NCBI RefSeq assembly: GCF_014203365.1
Contig: NZ_JACHIS010000001.1
Coordinates: 1-64,000, forward strand
Length of the DNA: 64,000 nucleotides
Source: Actinoalloteichus hymeniacidonis
GTDB taxonomy: Bacteria > Actinomycetota > Actinomycetes > Mycobacteriales > Pseudonocardiaceae
Direction: 5' to 3'
Shown here piece after piece: positions 1 to 14,042 of the stretch. Made by a program: the position numbers and the translations under genes. Under the pieces are notes generated by a model that ran no database searches, had not been told where the DNA came from, and worked only from the letters and a program-made list of their open reading frames with translations. How positions within the stretch are numbered: the first letter of the stretch is position 1; the number at the start of each line of letters is the position of its first letter.

Positions 1-99
1 GCGAACCGACCGACGCATCACGCAGACACTCCGGACAGGCCGGGCGTCCACATCGAGTGCAACTCAACCCGGTGGCACGATCCGGGTGCCGCACACAGC

Positions 100-129
100 C
101 CGGCAGCGAGGGCGTCCCCTCGCTGCCGG
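100..129. terminator. Hairpin downstream of ppiA
   Basis: Perfect 13-bp inverted repeat (100-112 with 117-129, 4-base loop) about 70 bases past the ppiA stop on the minus strand. No clear T-tract follows, as is common in high-GC actinobacteria. It could equally end a rightward transcript entering the window. Nothing else is seen in 1-197. Confidence 0.55.
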
Positions 130-197
130 ATCCAGGATGCTGCCCAGGTGGCGTGGTCACCACGCCACCCGCACGCTCCGGGCCGTCATCTGGATGA

Positions 198-752
198 TCA
201 GCCTTCCCCGCGCTCGATCTTGATCGTCTTGATGACGACATCGGTGGTCGGCCGGTCGCCTGCACCGGTCGAGGTGTGCGCGATCTTGTCGACGACCGTG
301 CGGGAGTCCTGGTCCGCCACCTCGCCGAAGATGGTGTGCTTGAAGTTCAGGTGCGTGGTCGGGCCCACGGTCACGAAGAACTGCGAGCCGTTGGTGTTCG
401 CACCCGCGTTGGCCATCGCCAACAGGTAGGGCTTGTTGAACTGGAGCTCCGGGTGGAACTCGTCGGCGAACTTGTAGCCGGGGCCGCCACGACCGGTGCC
501 GGTCGGGTCGCCGCCCTGGATCATGAAGCCGTCGATGACCCGGTGGAAGATCGAGCCGTTGTAGAACGGTCCGGAGCGCTCCCCCTGCGCGTTCGGCTCG
601 GAGTAGTCCTTGGTTCCCTCGGCGAGTCCGACGAAGTTCGCCACGGTCTTGGGTGCGTGATCGGGCAGCAGGTTGATCTTGATGTCACCCATCGAAGTCT
701 CAAGGATGGCAACGAGCTTGCTTCCGACCAGCGTCTCATTACTGTCAGCCAC
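198..752 (-). CDS. ppiA: Cyclophilin-type peptidyl-prolyl cis-trans isomerase
   Basis: A 184-residue single-domain cyclophilin that catalyses cis-trans isomerisation of prolyl bonds in the cytoplasm. Family motifs are clear: [19 protein letters not shown] around residues 69-87 holds the catalytic Arg and the QGGD loop, GSQFFVT follows near 121-127, and HTIFGEV near 138-144. There is no signal peptide. The GTG start at 752 has no strong ribosome binding site but fits the homologous N-terminus. It diverges from the gene at 846. A cyclophilin at this distance from gyrA matches ppiA (Rv0009) in Mycobacterium tuberculosis. Confidence 0.95.
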   Translation of the reverse strand: MADSNETLVGSKLVAILETSMGDIKINLLPDHAPKTVANFVGLAEGTKDYSEPNAQGERSGPFYNGSIFHRVIDGFMIQGGDPTGTGRGGPGYKFADEFHPELQFNKPYLLAMANAGANTNGSQFFVTVGPTTHLNFKHTIFGEVADQDSRTVVDKIAHTSTGAGDRPTTDVVIKTIKIERGEG

Positions 753-845
753 GCAACCATCGTGCCATCTTCAGCGAGACCCCCGGCGAAGGGGCAGTAT
801 GGGTTTGGCGGCATCACGTCCGTCAACAAGGTTCCGGAGGCAATC

Positions 846-1433
846 GTGGACGAGGTGAGAGCAATGGCCGCGGCGGGAGAATCCGTCGGCAGGGCGATGG
901 GCAGCGGTGTGAGAACCGTCCGCGAAGGCGCGCAACGAGCGAGCAAGGCAGGTACCGAGGCGACCGTCAAAGCGGCCAGGAAAGCGGCCCGCAGTGCCGA
1001 GGCACAGCTTGCCGAGCGTCGGCTCACACCCCAGCAGCTCGCGGAACTCATCGAAAGCAAAGCCCGACAGGGGAAGATCACGGTGGCCAGTAACAAGAAG
1101 AAGCTGCGCAAGCAACAGGCTCGCACCGGCCGAGACCTGCGCAAGGCAGGGAAGTCGGCCCGACGAGAGCTGGAGAAGCAGCTCGCCGGAGCCCGTAAGC
1201 GCAGGCGCTGGCCCTGGGTGCTCGGTTTGATCGCACTGGGTGGGGCGGCCTACGTCCTGAGCAAGCGACCCGAGGTCGACACCATCGCCGTCGACGAGGC
1301 TTTCGACTCCAACGATGCGATGCACAGCAGCGGCCGGGAGTCGAACGAGACCGTAAGCCGCAACGGATCCTCTCCCTCGCATCGTGCCGACAAGCCGGCA
1401 TCCGTCGATGGGGATGCCACGAACCGCAGCTAG
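846..1433 (+). CDS. Small basic single-pass membrane protein, function unknown
   Basis: Predicted 195-residue protein. The GTG at 846 is chosen because GGAGG at 836-840 lies five bases upstream; GTG 855 and ATG 864 are alternatives. Residues 10-120 are helical, rich in Ala, Lys and Arg, and look like a coiled coil or amphipathic helix. A single membrane segment follows at about 123-138 (WVLGLIALGGAAYVL), then a polar Ser/Asp-rich tail. The topology suggests a cytoplasmic basic domain tethered to the membrane. Streptomyces carries DUF5324 proteins of similar build near its cyclophilin gene, which may be the positional counterpart, but I cannot confirm homology by eye. Confidence 0.75.
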   Translation: MDEVRAMAAAGESVGRAMGSGVRTVREGAQRASKAGTEATVKAARKAARSAEAQLAERRLTPQQLAELIESKARQGKITVASNKKKLRKQQARTGRDLRKAGKSARRELEKQLAGARKRRRWPWVLGLIALGGAAYVLSKRPEVDTIAVDEAFDSNDAMHSSGRESNETVSRNGSSPSHRADKPASVDGDATNRS

Positions 1434-1446
1434 CGGGCAAGCAGAA

Positions 1447-1482
1447 CGAACGAGGGCGGGAGCTGATCCCCGCCCTCGTTCG
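1447..1482. terminator. Bidirectional terminator hairpin
   Basis: Perfect 14-bp stem (1447-1460 with 1469-1482, 8-base loop) between two convergent genes ending at 1433 and 1488. The position suits termination in both directions. Confidence 0.75.
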
Positions 1483-1487
1483 GCGTT

Positions 1488-2033
1488 CTACAGCGCGAGA
1501 CCGGTGATGACCTCCTCGACGACTGCCTGCGCCGGGTAGCTCTGCTGCTGGTTGGTCCACACGACCACGGCCGTCTCGTCCTTCCAGACCGCGAACACCG
1601 AGCCGTCCTCGCCGCTGGTGCGTCCGCCGCTCCAGCCGCCCTCGACCTCGGCCAGCTGCGAATCGTCCACCGGGGCCTGCTCGTCGACCAGCGCCTTGGC
1701 CGTCTGCGGCTCCCCCACGAACACCCGGACGGTTAACTGGTCACTGCCATCCGGTCTGCCGAAGAAGCAGGACGGGTGCGGCTCGTCGTCGCCGATTCGA
1801 ATATCGCCGAGGCGCTGGCCGTTGACCTGCTCCACGACGGTGGCGTCCAGATACGGACAGGGTCCGTCGGCAACGGGCTCCACCGGCGGCGGTGGTGCGC
1901 CGTCATCGGTGACGATCGTCGTCGATGTCGTCGTTTCGGTGGAGCCGGGTTGGGTCTGCGCATCCTGGTTGGAACAACCCGAGACGACCGCAGCGCTCGC
2001 CAACAGGACGGCGATGAGAACCGAGTTCTTCAT
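1488..2033 (-). CDS. DUF2020-like lipoprotein
   Basis: Predicted 181-residue secreted lipoprotein. The ATG at 2033 gives a short signal peptide with lipobox VSGC and lipid-attachment Cys20. A Thr/Pro-rich linker (about 25-52) leads to a compact domain opening with CPYLDATVVEQVNGQRLGD and a later PSCFFGRPDG motif. This two-cysteine arrangement with conserved NGQ resembles the actinobacterial DUF2020 family, whose function is not established. It would be anchored on the outer face of the membrane. An upstream start at 2102 would destroy the signal peptide and is rejected. A tRNA-like gene lies upstream on the same strand. Confidence 0.8.
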   Translation of the reverse strand: MKNSVLIAVLLASAAVVSGCSNQDAQTQPGSTETTTSTTIVTDDGAPPPPVEPVADGPCPYLDATVVEQVNGQRLGDIRIGDDEPHPSCFFGRPDGSDQLTVRVFVGEPQTAKALVDEQAPVDDSQLAEVEGGWSGGRTSGEDGSVFAVWKDETAVVVWTNQQQSYPAQAVVEEVITGLAL

Positions 2034-2174
2034 AGCTGGCGATAATCGACCACCCGCCGAAACGACTCGGCACCGGGTCGCAGGCCGCTGCATTCGAAGC
2101 ATGATCGCCGGATCGGGACATGCAGGCTTCCACGCAGCAGAGCACGTTCAATCGCCAGAACCGGCGGTCAGCAG

Positions 2175-2246
2175 GGGGAACGGGGGGATTCGAACCCCAA
2201 CCTCCGCCGTGAAGGGGCGGTATTCTGCCACTTAAACTACGTTCCC
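2175..2246 (-). tRNA. Atypical tRNA-Glu (anticodon TTC)
   Basis: The 72-base minus-strand sequence folds as a full cloverleaf: a 7-bp acceptor stem (2240-2246 with 2176-2182), a 4-bp D stem with two wobble pairs, D-loop GG at 2228-2229, a 5-bp anticodon stem (2216-2220 with 2204-2208) and a T loop TTCGAAT. The anticodon at 2211-2213 reads TTC, for Glu. Three features are odd: position 33 is C instead of the near-universal U, the 49-65 pair of the T stem is T-C, and no 3' CCA is encoded. It may be a functional variant tRNA or a decaying copy. PcnA in this window could add CCA. Confidence 0.8.
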
Positions 2247-2459
2247 AGTCGCCTCCGGTAACTCCTACCGGGGTGAGCACCGCTGCGGATTCGATCTTAT
2301 AACTCTGCCCGGCACTCGCCATCGCTTTTCCCGGAACCGGCATGCGCTGAACGGCAGCATCGCCATCACGGTCGGTCAGGAATCGAGAAGCGCCGACAAT
2401 CGGCCCTTCCTATGGTGGATCCACCAGGTTGGACGACGGCACGGGAGTGGGAGAGGCAG

Positions 2460-2927
2460 ATGGCCGACAAGGGATCGAAGTCCGCAGACGGGTTCTCCGC
2501 GCAGGAACGCGCGGCGATGAAGAGCAGGGCCGCCGAGCTCAAGGCCGAGGCGCGACGTGCCCGCGATGCGGACAAGGCGGCGACGGACAAAGCGGACGTC
2601 CTGGCGAAGATCGCGGAGATGCCCGAGACGGATCGGCTGCTGGCCGAACGCGTGCACGCCACCGTGACCGAGGCGGCCCCCGAATTGGCGCCGAAACTGT
2701 ATTACGGGCAGCCGGGCTACACCCAGGGCGGCAAGGTGCTGTGCTTCTTTCGCAGCGGGCAGATGGACAAGGAACGCTATTCGACGTTCGGATTCAGCAC
2801 ACAGGCCGATCTGGACGATCCCAGCAGCCTCTGGCCGACCTCTTACGCGTTGAGTGAGCCGACGAAGGAAGCGTTGGCCGCGATCGGCGATCTCGTCAAG
2901 CAGGCGGTGCGCCGAACAGCGAATTGA
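2460..2927 (+). CDS. DUF1801 (YdhG-like) domain protein
   Basis: Predicted 155-residue cytoplasmic protein. ATG 2460 follows a good GGGAGAGG ribosome binding site. The N-terminal third is a charged Lys/Glu/Ala helix (about 15-60). The rest matches the YdhG/DUF1801 fold, with APKLYYGQPGYTQGGKVLCF near 78-97 and a later YSTFGFS segment. Members of the family have been linked to iron or frataxin-like folds, but no firm function is known. It stands alone between a tRNA-like gene and the tRNA-Ala/tRNA-Ile pair. The 270 bases downstream, up to tRNA-Ala, hold nothing I can support. Confidence 0.8.
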   Translation: MADKGSKSADGFSAQERAAMKSRAAELKAEARRARDADKAATDKADVLAKIAEMPETDRLLAERVHATVTEAAPELAPKLYYGQPGYTQGGKVLCFFRSGQMDKERYSTFGFSTQADLDDPSSLWPTSYALSEPTKEALAAIGDLVKQAVRRTAN

Positions 2928-3197
2928 CATCGTGCGGGGGCGGTCGGCGCGAGCGTTCGCATCCCATTTACAGGGTGTTGACGACACTCGTGCTGCCGCT
3001 TTTGGCCGAGTATTTCCGATTCGATCGGATTTCGACGATATCGCCAGCCCGGACATCGACATCTACATCGTCAGGACCGGGCACGGCCGCGCCGTTCGAA
3101 TCTCTTACCGGCGTTTCGAAGGACTCACGCTCGAAGAAGGAGCGGCGAAACGGAATTCGGACCTCAAGCCTGCCAGTTCGACAGCGCTGGTCTCCGG

Positions 3198-3270
3198 TGG
3201 AGACGAGGGGGATCGAACCCCTGACCTCCGCCTTGCAAAGGCGGCGCTCTACCAATTGAGCTACGTCCCC
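3198..3270 (-). tRNA. tRNA-Ala (anticodon TGC)
   Basis: Canonical 73-base cloverleaf with a 7-bp acceptor stem (3264-3270 with 3199-3205), an anticodon loop with TTTGCAA giving anticodon TGC, and a T loop TTCGATC. The discriminator is A and CCA is not encoded. Together with tRNA-Ile it matches the ileT-alaT pair downstream of gyrA in Mycobacterium tuberculosis. Confidence 0.97.
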
Positions 3271-3306
3271 GTTCGAGCGAGGAGGACTCGCATCCTCCCG
3301 ACCCGA

Positions 3307-3332
3307 TCGGCTAGCGCCTGAGCGCTAGCCGA
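3307..3332. terminator. Hairpin between DLW-39 gene and tRNA-Ala
   Basis: Perfect 11-bp stem (3307-3317 with 3322-3332, loop CTGA) just past the DLW-39 stop on the minus strand. It is a likely terminator or processing hairpin separating the small gene from tRNA-Ala. Confidence 0.65.
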
Positions 3333-3344
3333 GTACTACGCGAC

Positions 3345-3467
3345 TCAGCCCTCGCTGGGTGCGGTTGCCTCGCGCCACAGGTCCGCCTCCGCCTTCGCGG
3401 AACGGTTGCGGCGGACGAGCAGCAGCACGACTCCAGCCACAGCGGCGAGTGCAAGCAGCTTCTTCAC
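3345..3467 (-). CDS. DLW-39 family small membrane protein
   Basis: A 40-residue protein read from GTG 3467, with an AGGAGG ribosome binding site nine bases upstream. It begins VKKLLALAAVAGVVLLLVRR, one short hydrophobic segment followed by basic residues, and then carries the family signature ADLWREAT. DLW-39 proteins are tiny conserved actinobacterial proteins named after the Asp-Leu-Trp motif and typically sit beside the tRNA-Ile/tRNA-Ala pair near gyrA, exactly as here. Function is unknown; a membrane-anchored peptide is the natural reading. Confidence 0.9.
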   Translation of the reverse strand: MKKLLALAAVAGVVLLLVRRNRSAKAEADLWREATAPSEG

Positions 3468-3544
3468 CTTTAATCGCCTCCTCAAGAATGTGGCGCACAA
3501 TGGCCCGAACGGGCCTGAGATTCATCGAAGATCATCATGTGCGG

Positions 3545-3618
3545 TGGGCCTAGGAGGACTTGAACCTCCGACCTCTTCGTTATCAGCGAAGCGCTCTAAC
3601 CGCCTGAGCTATAGGCCC
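3545..3618 (-). tRNA. tRNA-Ile (anticodon GAT)
   Basis: Canonical 74-base cloverleaf with acceptor GGGCCTA paired to TAGGCCC, D-arm GCTCAGGCGGTTAGAGC, anticodon loop CTGATAA giving GAT, and T loop TTCAAGT. Discriminator A; no encoded CCA. It follows the gyrA-DUF3566 unit on the same strand. Confidence 0.97.
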
Positions 3619-3746
3619 CCGTGGGTGCGATGGAAGGAGCGTACCGCACGCCTCCCACCGCACCCAAACCGGCTACCTGTTCAGGGTGCGCGATCCACTG
3701 TTCGCGACTGAATCACCTGGTCAGCAAGCCCTAGGCCGTTTTCGCC

Positions 3747-4708
3747 TCAGTCCCGCTCGGAGAGCGTGACCTCGATGCCGCCCGCCAGGTCGGCCGAGAC
3801 GTTGTAGACGAAGGCGCCCACTGTGGCCAGAGCAGTGAAGAGCACGATGTTCACCGCACCGATGATCGCCGCGACACCGAAGACCCTTCCGGCGCTGATC
3901 AGAGCGGCGTCCGCGCTCTCACCGGCCAGGTCGTTGTAGGTGCCGTTGAGCTGATCCCACACCTGCATGCCGTCCAGAACCCCGTAGAGGACCCCGACGG
4001 CGATCAGCCAGACGACGAACATCGCCAGCGACAAGACAAGTGTGAGCTTGAGCACAGACCACGGATCGATCCGCTTGATCTGCAGACTCGCCCGCCGAGG
4101 TCCGCGGCCGGGACGTCTACTCGCCCCGCTCGGTGAACCACCGACCGGCCGAGGCGGCGTCTGAGAACCGGGAGTCTGCCCCGGCGCCGAGCCGGGCGGA
4201 CGAACGCTGCCTGCTGGGAAGGTCACGGCCGTGCGGCCGAGGCCGCCAGCCTGCTGACCACTACCTACGGGTTGGGTCATGGTCGTCGCCTCGCCTCCCC
4301 CCGCGCCCATCGATGGGCCTGCGGGTGCCCCACTCGCAGAGTACCCGGATGGCTTCACCGCGTCAGGAGACTGAGCGGCCGACGGCTGCTCCGCCACGGT
4401 CGTGCGCTGCCACGGCGGAGCGGCGGCCGGGGTCTCGACCTGCGGGGTGTCCGATCTGGACTCGGACTTCGCCGCAGGCTTCGTTCCCGTCGTCGACCCC
4501 GAACCCGCGCCCGTCGCCGAGCTGGTCGAGGCGGTGTCGGTCTTCGCGGCCGATGCTGGGGACCCCAGATCGGTCGCCTTGATCTTCGCTTGGTCGCCGC
4601 CCTCACTCTTTTCGCTCTTGGCGTCCAGAGTCGTCATGAATGAGGTCTTCTCCGAGTCCGGCGACTGTTGGTCGGTGCCAGAGGCCGAATCGGAGTTGCC
4701 TGGCGAAC

Positions 4709-4712
<4 letters not shown>
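3747..4712 (-). CDS. DUF3566 membrane protein
   Basis: A 321-residue protein whose ATG overlaps the gyrA stop by four bases (ATGA), so it is translationally coupled to gyrA. The first 200 residues are low-complexity Ser/Pro/Gly/Thr-rich sequence. The conserved C-terminal DUF3566 domain starts near [17 protein letters not shown] and contains two membrane segments, about 221-245 ([21 protein letters not shown]) and 275-305 ([22 protein letters not shown]). The gene directly downstream of gyrA is the same in Mycobacterium tuberculosis (Rv0007). The molecular role is unknown; the disordered N-terminus would be cytoplasmic. Confidence 0.92.
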
Positions 4713-7261
<2,549 letters not shown>

Positions 7262-7311
7262 TGAAGTCCTTCGTGTGGGGACGTATGCGTGTCTTCGGAA
7301 ACGACGACGAC

Positions 7312-9691
<2,380 letters not shown>

Positions 9692-10477
9692 TCAGCCGTA
9701 GGTGTCCCTCGGACCTCGCCCCGGAACATGCTTCGGCCCGTACCGCCAACTCGGCGCCGCCGGACCCTGCACCTTCAGTCGGCGCACCACACCGGGACCT
9801 GCGGCGGAGCCGATCCGGGTCAACAGCTGCGGTTGCAGCAGGCGAAGCTGGGTCGCCCAGGCCGTCGAATCGGCCTGCACCGTGAGTTCGCCATCGTGCA
9901 GCGCGATCGGTTTGCTGTGCTCGGCCACGTCCGCGCCGACCACCCGGGCCCAACGACTGAAGACCGTGCCACCCGCCAGGCCGTCCGACCAGCCACGTTC
10001 CGTCGCCAGGCGGGACGCGAGCCTGCCCAACGGCTGCGGGTCGCGATCGTCGGGACGAGGCCCGGACCAGGTACGACGTCGACCCGCCCGCGAGCTGCGC
10101 TTGCCGGTCTGCTGCCGGGGAGACCGCCCCTTGGCCTTCGCGGCCGCGCGCGCCGCAGCGAGACTGGCCCGGGCGAGATCCACTCCCGTCGGCGGTGCCG
10201 CATCGGTCGGCGACGTCTTCGCCGGGAAGGTGTTCGCCGCGAATTCGGCGTCGACCGGGGTATCACGCGCCGCCGACGGCTTCGCACCTGCGAAATCCGA
10301 CACTGTGACCTCGGGCACGCTCCGTCGAGGCGACCGGCCCGCGTCGGCGTCCGCCCAACGTGAGTTATCCACACCATCCACAGGGTTATCCCCAGATATG
10401 GGGGTCGTCGGCCCGAGATCACCCATACCGTGTGGTCGACGGTGCTGAGTCAGGTCTCTTGATCGCTCAGTCGTCAC
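9692..10477 (-). CDS. dciA: DciA (DUF721) replicative helicase loader-type protein
   Basis: Predicted 261 residues. GTG 10477 is chosen because GGGGAGG lies six bases upstream and the gene then overlaps the recF stop by 11 bases. The N-terminal 150 residues are low-complexity. The conserved C-terminal DUF721 domain includes [20 protein letters not shown] and [17 protein letters not shown], the typical KH-like fold. DciA is the ancestral bacterial factor that helps load the DnaB helicase. Its position between recF and gyrB equals Rv0004. Notably, DNA encoding residues about 24-38 contains a run of DnaA-box-like sequences (see separate entry). Confidence 0.9.
   Translation of the reverse strand: MTTERSRDLTQHRRPHGMGDLGPTTPISGDNPVDGVDNSRWADADAGRSPRRSVPEVTVSDFAGAKPSAARDTPVDAEFAANTFPAKTSPTDAAPPTGVDLARASLAAARAAAKAKGRSPRQQTGKRSSRAGRRRTWSGPRPDDRDPQPLGRLASRLATERGWSDGLAGGTVFSRWARVVGADVAEHSKPIALHDGELTVQADSTAWATQLRLLQPQLLTRIGSAAGPGVVRRLKVQGPAAPSWRYGPKHVPGRGPRDTYG
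10365..10407 (+). promoter_or_regulatory. DnaA-box cluster inside dciA
   Basis: Three abutting 9-mers lie on the plus strand: TTATCCACA (10365-10373, the consensus strong box), CCATCCACA (10374-10382) and, after GGG, TTATCCCCA (10386-10394). They are followed by the near-palindrome CCCCAGATATGGGG (10391-10404). The box-GGG-box spacing repeats the arrangement upstream of dnaA (16846-16866), and the palindrome recurs in oriC (14378-14391). It could be a DnaA-binding regulatory or titration site. Confidence 0.65.
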
Positions 10478-11642
10478 GTCGCACCTCCCCGTCTCGCACC
10501 CGGTATCGAACGCCCGCCAACTCCGGCGGCACATCGGCGGCCACGGCGGCGGTGATCAACACCTGCTCCGCGTCGGACGCGACCGCGGCCAGCCTGCCGC
10601 GCCGTCGTTCGTCCAGCTCGGCGAACACGTCGTCCAGGAGCAGCACCGGCTCCCCGCCATCGGCGCGCAGGAGTTCGTAGGCACCCAGCCGCAGCGCCAA
10701 CGCGAAAGACCACGACTCGCCGTGGCTGGCATAGCCCTTCGCAGGCAGCGCTCCGAGCGCCAAGTCCAGTTCGTCCCGATGCGGGCCGACCAGACAGACA
10801 CCGCGCTCGAGTTCCTTGGACCTGACCCGGCCGAGCTCGGCCAGCAGCGCCGCCTCCAGCTCCGCCACCGAGAGGCCCGCCGGGTCCAATCCCTCCACCG
10901 AGCAGCGATAACGCAACGATGCCTCCGCTGACTCGGGCGCCACCATGGCGTAGGACTCGGCGACCAACGGCCCCAGATCCGCCACCAGTTCGAAGCGACC
11001 AGCCAACAACGCCGCACCGAAATGCGCCAGTCGGGAGTCCCAGACATCCAACGTCGCGATCGCGTCGCCGAGTGGCTCCGGCTCGGACCGACCGGAACGC
11101 GACCGGCCACGGCCACGCAGTGCACCCGCGGATTTCAACAGCGCACTGCGTTGCCGCAGCACCTTCTCGTAATCGGCCCGGATCCCGGCGAACCTAGGTG
11201 CCCGCGCCGTCAACAGCTCGTCGAGCAACCGCCGTCGATCGGACGGATCGCCCCGGACCAGCGTGAGGTCCTCCGGCGCGAACAACACCGTGCGCAGGAT
11301 TCCCAACACCGACCGTGGCCTGGGTACCGGCGCCCGATTCACCCGCGCCCGATTCGCCCGCCCCGGAGTGATCTCGACCTCGACCAGCAGTTCCCGGCCC
11401 TCGTTGACCACCGCACCACGCACCACGGCGCGGTTCGTGCCCTGCCGGACCAGCGGCGCATCGGCCGCGACCCGATGCGAACCGAGACTGGACAGGTAGC
11501 CGACGGCCTCGATGAGATTGGTCTTGCCCTGACCGTTGGCACCGAGCAACACGGTCGGGCCCCGCTCCAGGCTCAGATCAAGCTGGGGCCAGGATCGGAA
11601 ATCGGTGACCTGGAGATGGCGTAGATGCATGAGCTCCGTCAT
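10467..11642 (-). CDS. recF: DNA replication and repair protein RecF
   Basis: A 391-residue SMC-like ATPase that binds gapped DNA and helps load RecA with RecO and RecR. The Walker A motif is [13 protein letters not shown] near residues 34-46. The C-terminal signature and Walker B region is [14 protein letters not shown] near 335-348. Length is normal. The ATG at 11642 is taken; an internal ATG at 11630 ([14 protein letters not shown]) fits homologous N-termini slightly better. It ends within the start of dciA. A hairpin at 11716-11743 separates it from gnd, so recF may have its own promoter. Confidence 0.97.
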   Translation of the reverse strand: MTELMHLRHLQVTDFRSWPQLDLSLERGPTVLLGANGQGKTNLIEAVGYLSSLGSHRVAADAPLVRQGTNRAVVRGAVVNEGRELLVEVEITPGRANRARVNRAPVPRPRSVLGILRTVLFAPEDLTLVRGDPSDRRRLLDELLTARAPRFAGIRADYEKVLRQRSALLKSAGALRGRGRSRSGRSEPEPLGDAIATLDVWDSRLAHFGAALLAGRFELVADLGPLVAESYAMVAPESAEASLRYRCSVEGLDPAGLSVAELEAALLAELGRVRSKELERGVCLVGPHRDELDLALGALPAKGYASHGESWSFALALRLGAYELLRADGGEPVLLLDDVFAELDERRRGRLAAVASDAEQVLITAAVAADVPPELAGVRYRVRDGEVRRDD

Positions 11643-11715
11643 CCGGTGGGCACTTCTCGGACGGTCGAGAATTGCGACGGTCGAGACGAAGGACCTGGTG
11701 AGCAGCGTCCGGCTG

Positions 11716-11743
11716 GCTGGGCGAGAGGAATCCCCCGCCCAGC
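11716..11743. terminator. Possible terminator after gnd
   Basis: 8-bp inverted repeat (11716-11723 with 11736-11743, 12-base loop) just beyond the gnd stop. It may attenuate dnaN-gnd transcription into recF. Confidence 0.45.
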
Positions 11744-11753
11744 ACGTCTCGTC

Positions 11754-12674
11754 TTACGCGTTGTCGGTTACCCGACCGGCGCCGGACGTCGGGCCCGCGT
11801 TCTGCACGGCGTGGCCGCCGAACTGGTTGCGCAGCGCCGCCACCGCCCGCATCGCGGGGGAATCGGGCTGGCGCGAGGCGAATCGCGCGAACAGCGCGGC
11901 GGAGATCACCGGTGCGGGAACCGCGTGGTTGAGTGCTTCCTCGACGGTCCACCGGCCTTCGCCCGAGTCCTCCACATAGCCTCGGAGGTCATCGAGTTCC
12001 GGATCGGATTCCAATGCCTTGATCAGCAGGTCCAGCAACCAGGACCGGACGACGGTTCCCCGGCTCCATGCCTTGAGCACGGCGGGCACATCGGTCACCT
12101 CGGGAGCGGCATCCAACAGCTCGAAGCCCTCCGCATAGGCCTGCATCAGGCCGTATTCGATGCCGTTGTGCACCATCTTCGCGTAATGACCGGCCCCGAC
12201 GCCGCCCGCGTGGGCGAATCCCTCCTCGCGAGGGCCCTCCGGACGCAGGGCATCGAAGATGGGCATGACCCGCTCGACGACGGCCGCATCGCCGCCGACC
12301 ATCAGGCCGTAACCGACCTCCAGCCCCCACACTCCGCCGGAGACCCCGCAGTCCAGGTAGTCGATGCCGTGCTCGGCGAGGGTGCTCGCGTGCTCGCGGT
12401 CATCGGTGTAGCGGGAGTTGCCGCCCTCGATGATCAGGTCGCCCGCCGACAACAGCTCGGCGAGTTCGGCCACCGCCTGCTTGGTCGGTTCTCCGGCGGG
12501 CACCATCAGCCACACGACTCGGGGACCGGTCAGCTCGGCAACCATGTCGGCAAGGCTGGCCACGTCGCTGGCCCGAGGATTCCGGTCGTAGCCGACCACC
12601 TCGTGTCCCGCGCGACGTAGCCGCTCGCGCATGTTGAAGCCCATCTTGCCGAGACCGACCAGACCGATTCTCAC
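11754..12674 (-). CDS. gnd: 6-phosphogluconate dehydrogenase, decarboxylating (short form)
   Basis: A 306-residue enzyme that oxidatively decarboxylates 6-phosphogluconate to ribulose 5-phosphate in the pentose phosphate pathway. VRIGLVGLGKMGFNM at the N-terminus is the Rossmann nucleotide-binding motif. The substrate motifs LIIEGGNSRYTDD, CGVSGGVWGLEVGYGLMVGG and HYAKMVHNGIEYG (catalytic Lys and Asn) follow. At about 300 residues it belongs to the short family, often NAD-dependent, rather than the 470-residue type. GTG 12674 has GGGAGGAC just upstream. Its position between dnaN and recF is characteristic of Streptomyces and Pseudonocardiales. Confidence 0.95.
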   Translation of the reverse strand: MRIGLVGLGKMGFNMRERLRRAGHEVVGYDRNPRASDVASLADMVAELTGPRVVWLMVPAGEPTKQAVAELAELLSAGDLIIEGGNSRYTDDREHASTLAEHGIDYLDCGVSGGVWGLEVGYGLMVGGDAAVVERVMPIFDALRPEGPREEGFAHAGGVGAGHYAKMVHNGIEYGLMQAYAEGFELLDAAPEVTDVPAVLKAWSRGTVVRSWLLDLLIKALESDPELDDLRGYVEDSGEGRWTVEEALNHAVPAPVISAALFARFASRQPDSPAMRAVAALRNQFGGHAVQNAGPTSGAGRVTDNA

Positions 12675-12727
12675 CGAAGTCCTCCCCTGCTGACGAAGCT
12701 CTGACAAACCCGGCAACCGCCGGTGGA

Positions 12728-13885
12728 TCAGCCGGGCAACCGCACCGGCATCAAGAGGTACAGGTAGCCCTCGATGACCGCGCCCTCGTCGTTGACCGGC
12801 TTGATCAGCGCGGGCCGAGTCGGCACGGTGAAGGACAGGTGGGCGCGATCGGTCCGCATGACGCCGAGGCCGTCGAGCAGGTATCCCGGGTTGAACGCGA
12901 TGGTCAACGGCTCGCCGTCGAGCTGGATCGGCAGCTCTTCCTCGGCGCTGCCCTCGTCGTCGCCGCCTGCAGTCAGCCGCAGGCTGGACTCGCTGAACTC
13001 CAACCGGACCTGGGTACCGCGTTCGGCCACCAGCGACACGCGCTTGATCGCCTCGACCAGCGGGGCGACCTCGACGATCGCGCTGGCGTTGTGCTCGTCG
13101 GGCAGCAGCTGCCGGTACTTCGGGAAGTCGGCGTCCAACAGGCGGGTGGTGGTGCGCCGCCCAGAGCCCGCCAGGCCGAGCAGACCATCGCCCGAGGCCA
13201 GGGACAGCTCGACCTTGTTGCCCGCGCCGCCGAGGGTCTTGGCCGCCTCGGCCAGGGTCTTGGCCGGTACCAGCACCGAGGTGTCGATGTCGGCGTCGTT
13301 GGACTCCCAGGTGAAGTCGCGCACCGCGAGCCGGAACCTGTCGGTCGCGACCAGGGTCATCCGGTCGGCCTGGATCTCGACGCGGACGCCGGTGAGCATC
13401 GGCAGGGTGTCGTCCTTGCCCGCCGCGACCGCGACCTGCGACACCGCCTCGCCGAAGGTCTCGCCGAGCACGCTGCCCGCGAGGCCCGGCATCTCCGGAA
13501 GCTGCGGGTAGTCCTCGACCGGCATGGTCGGGAGGGTGAATCGTGAGTTGCCACAGGCGATCGTGGCGCGGGAGCCGTCGACGGTGATGTCCACCGGACG
13601 GTTCGGCAACGCCTTGGTGATGTCGGCGAGCAGTCGCCCCGACACCAGCGTCCGCCCGGGGGTGACCACCGTCGCGGGGACTCCGACCTGAGCCGAGACC
13701 TCGTAGTCGAAACCGGAGACCGTCAGGGTGCGCTCGGTCTCGTCCGGCTCCTCGCCGATCGCATCGGGGTGGCCCGCATCGAGCAACACACCGCCGAGGA
13801 CCGGGATCGGTGGCCGGGACGGCAGGCTCCTGGCTACCCAGGCGACGGCGTCGGCGAGACCGTCACGCTCGACTCGGATCTTCAT
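12728..13885 (-). CDS. dnaN: DNA polymerase III beta sliding clamp
   Basis: A 385-residue clamp with three repeated clamp domains that tethers the replicative polymerase to [23 protein letters not shown] opens the first domain, and the C-terminus ends [12 protein letters not shown], the usual beta-clamp ending that forms part of the peptide-binding pocket. ATG 13885 is chosen over ATG 13900 because AAAGGA sits just upstream of 13885 and overlaps the earlier ATG. It is the first gene on this side of oriC, followed 53 bases later by gnd. Confidence 0.98.
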   Translation of the reverse strand: MKIRVERDGLADAVAWVARSLPSRPPIPVLGGVLLDAGHPDAIGEEPDETERTLTVSGFDYEVSAQVGVPATVVTPGRTLVSGRLLADITKALPNRPVDITVDGSRATIACGNSRFTLPTMPVEDYPQLPEMPGLAGSVLGETFGEAVSQVAVAAGKDDTLPMLTGVRVEIQADRMTLVATDRFRLAVRDFTWESNDADIDTSVLVPAKTLAEAAKTLGGAGNKVELSLASGDGLLGLAGSGRRTTTRLLDADFPKYRQLLPDEHNASAIVEVAPLVEAIKRVSLVAERGTQVRLEFSESSLRLTAGGDDEGSAEEELPIQLDGEPLTIAFNPGYLLDGLGVMRTDRAHLSFTVPTRPALIKPVNDEGAVIEGYLYLLMPVRLPG

Positions 13886-14042
13886 CAGGCGTCCTTTCAT
13901 GCCGCTGCGATCTTGGGCAGCCGACCGAGCGTGACCAGGTCAGACAGCGGCGGCGCACAAGTGGCTCACCGAAGCTGCTGCCGAGCATGCTCGCCGTCGA
14001 TGGCCGGGCTCGATCGGGCGAGGAGGTGTGGCAGCCCCAGGC

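Noticed and set aside
2968-3255. 95-codon minus-strand frame reading through tRNA-Ala
   Set aside because: It crosses a clear tRNA gene; part of the translation comes from tRNA sequence.
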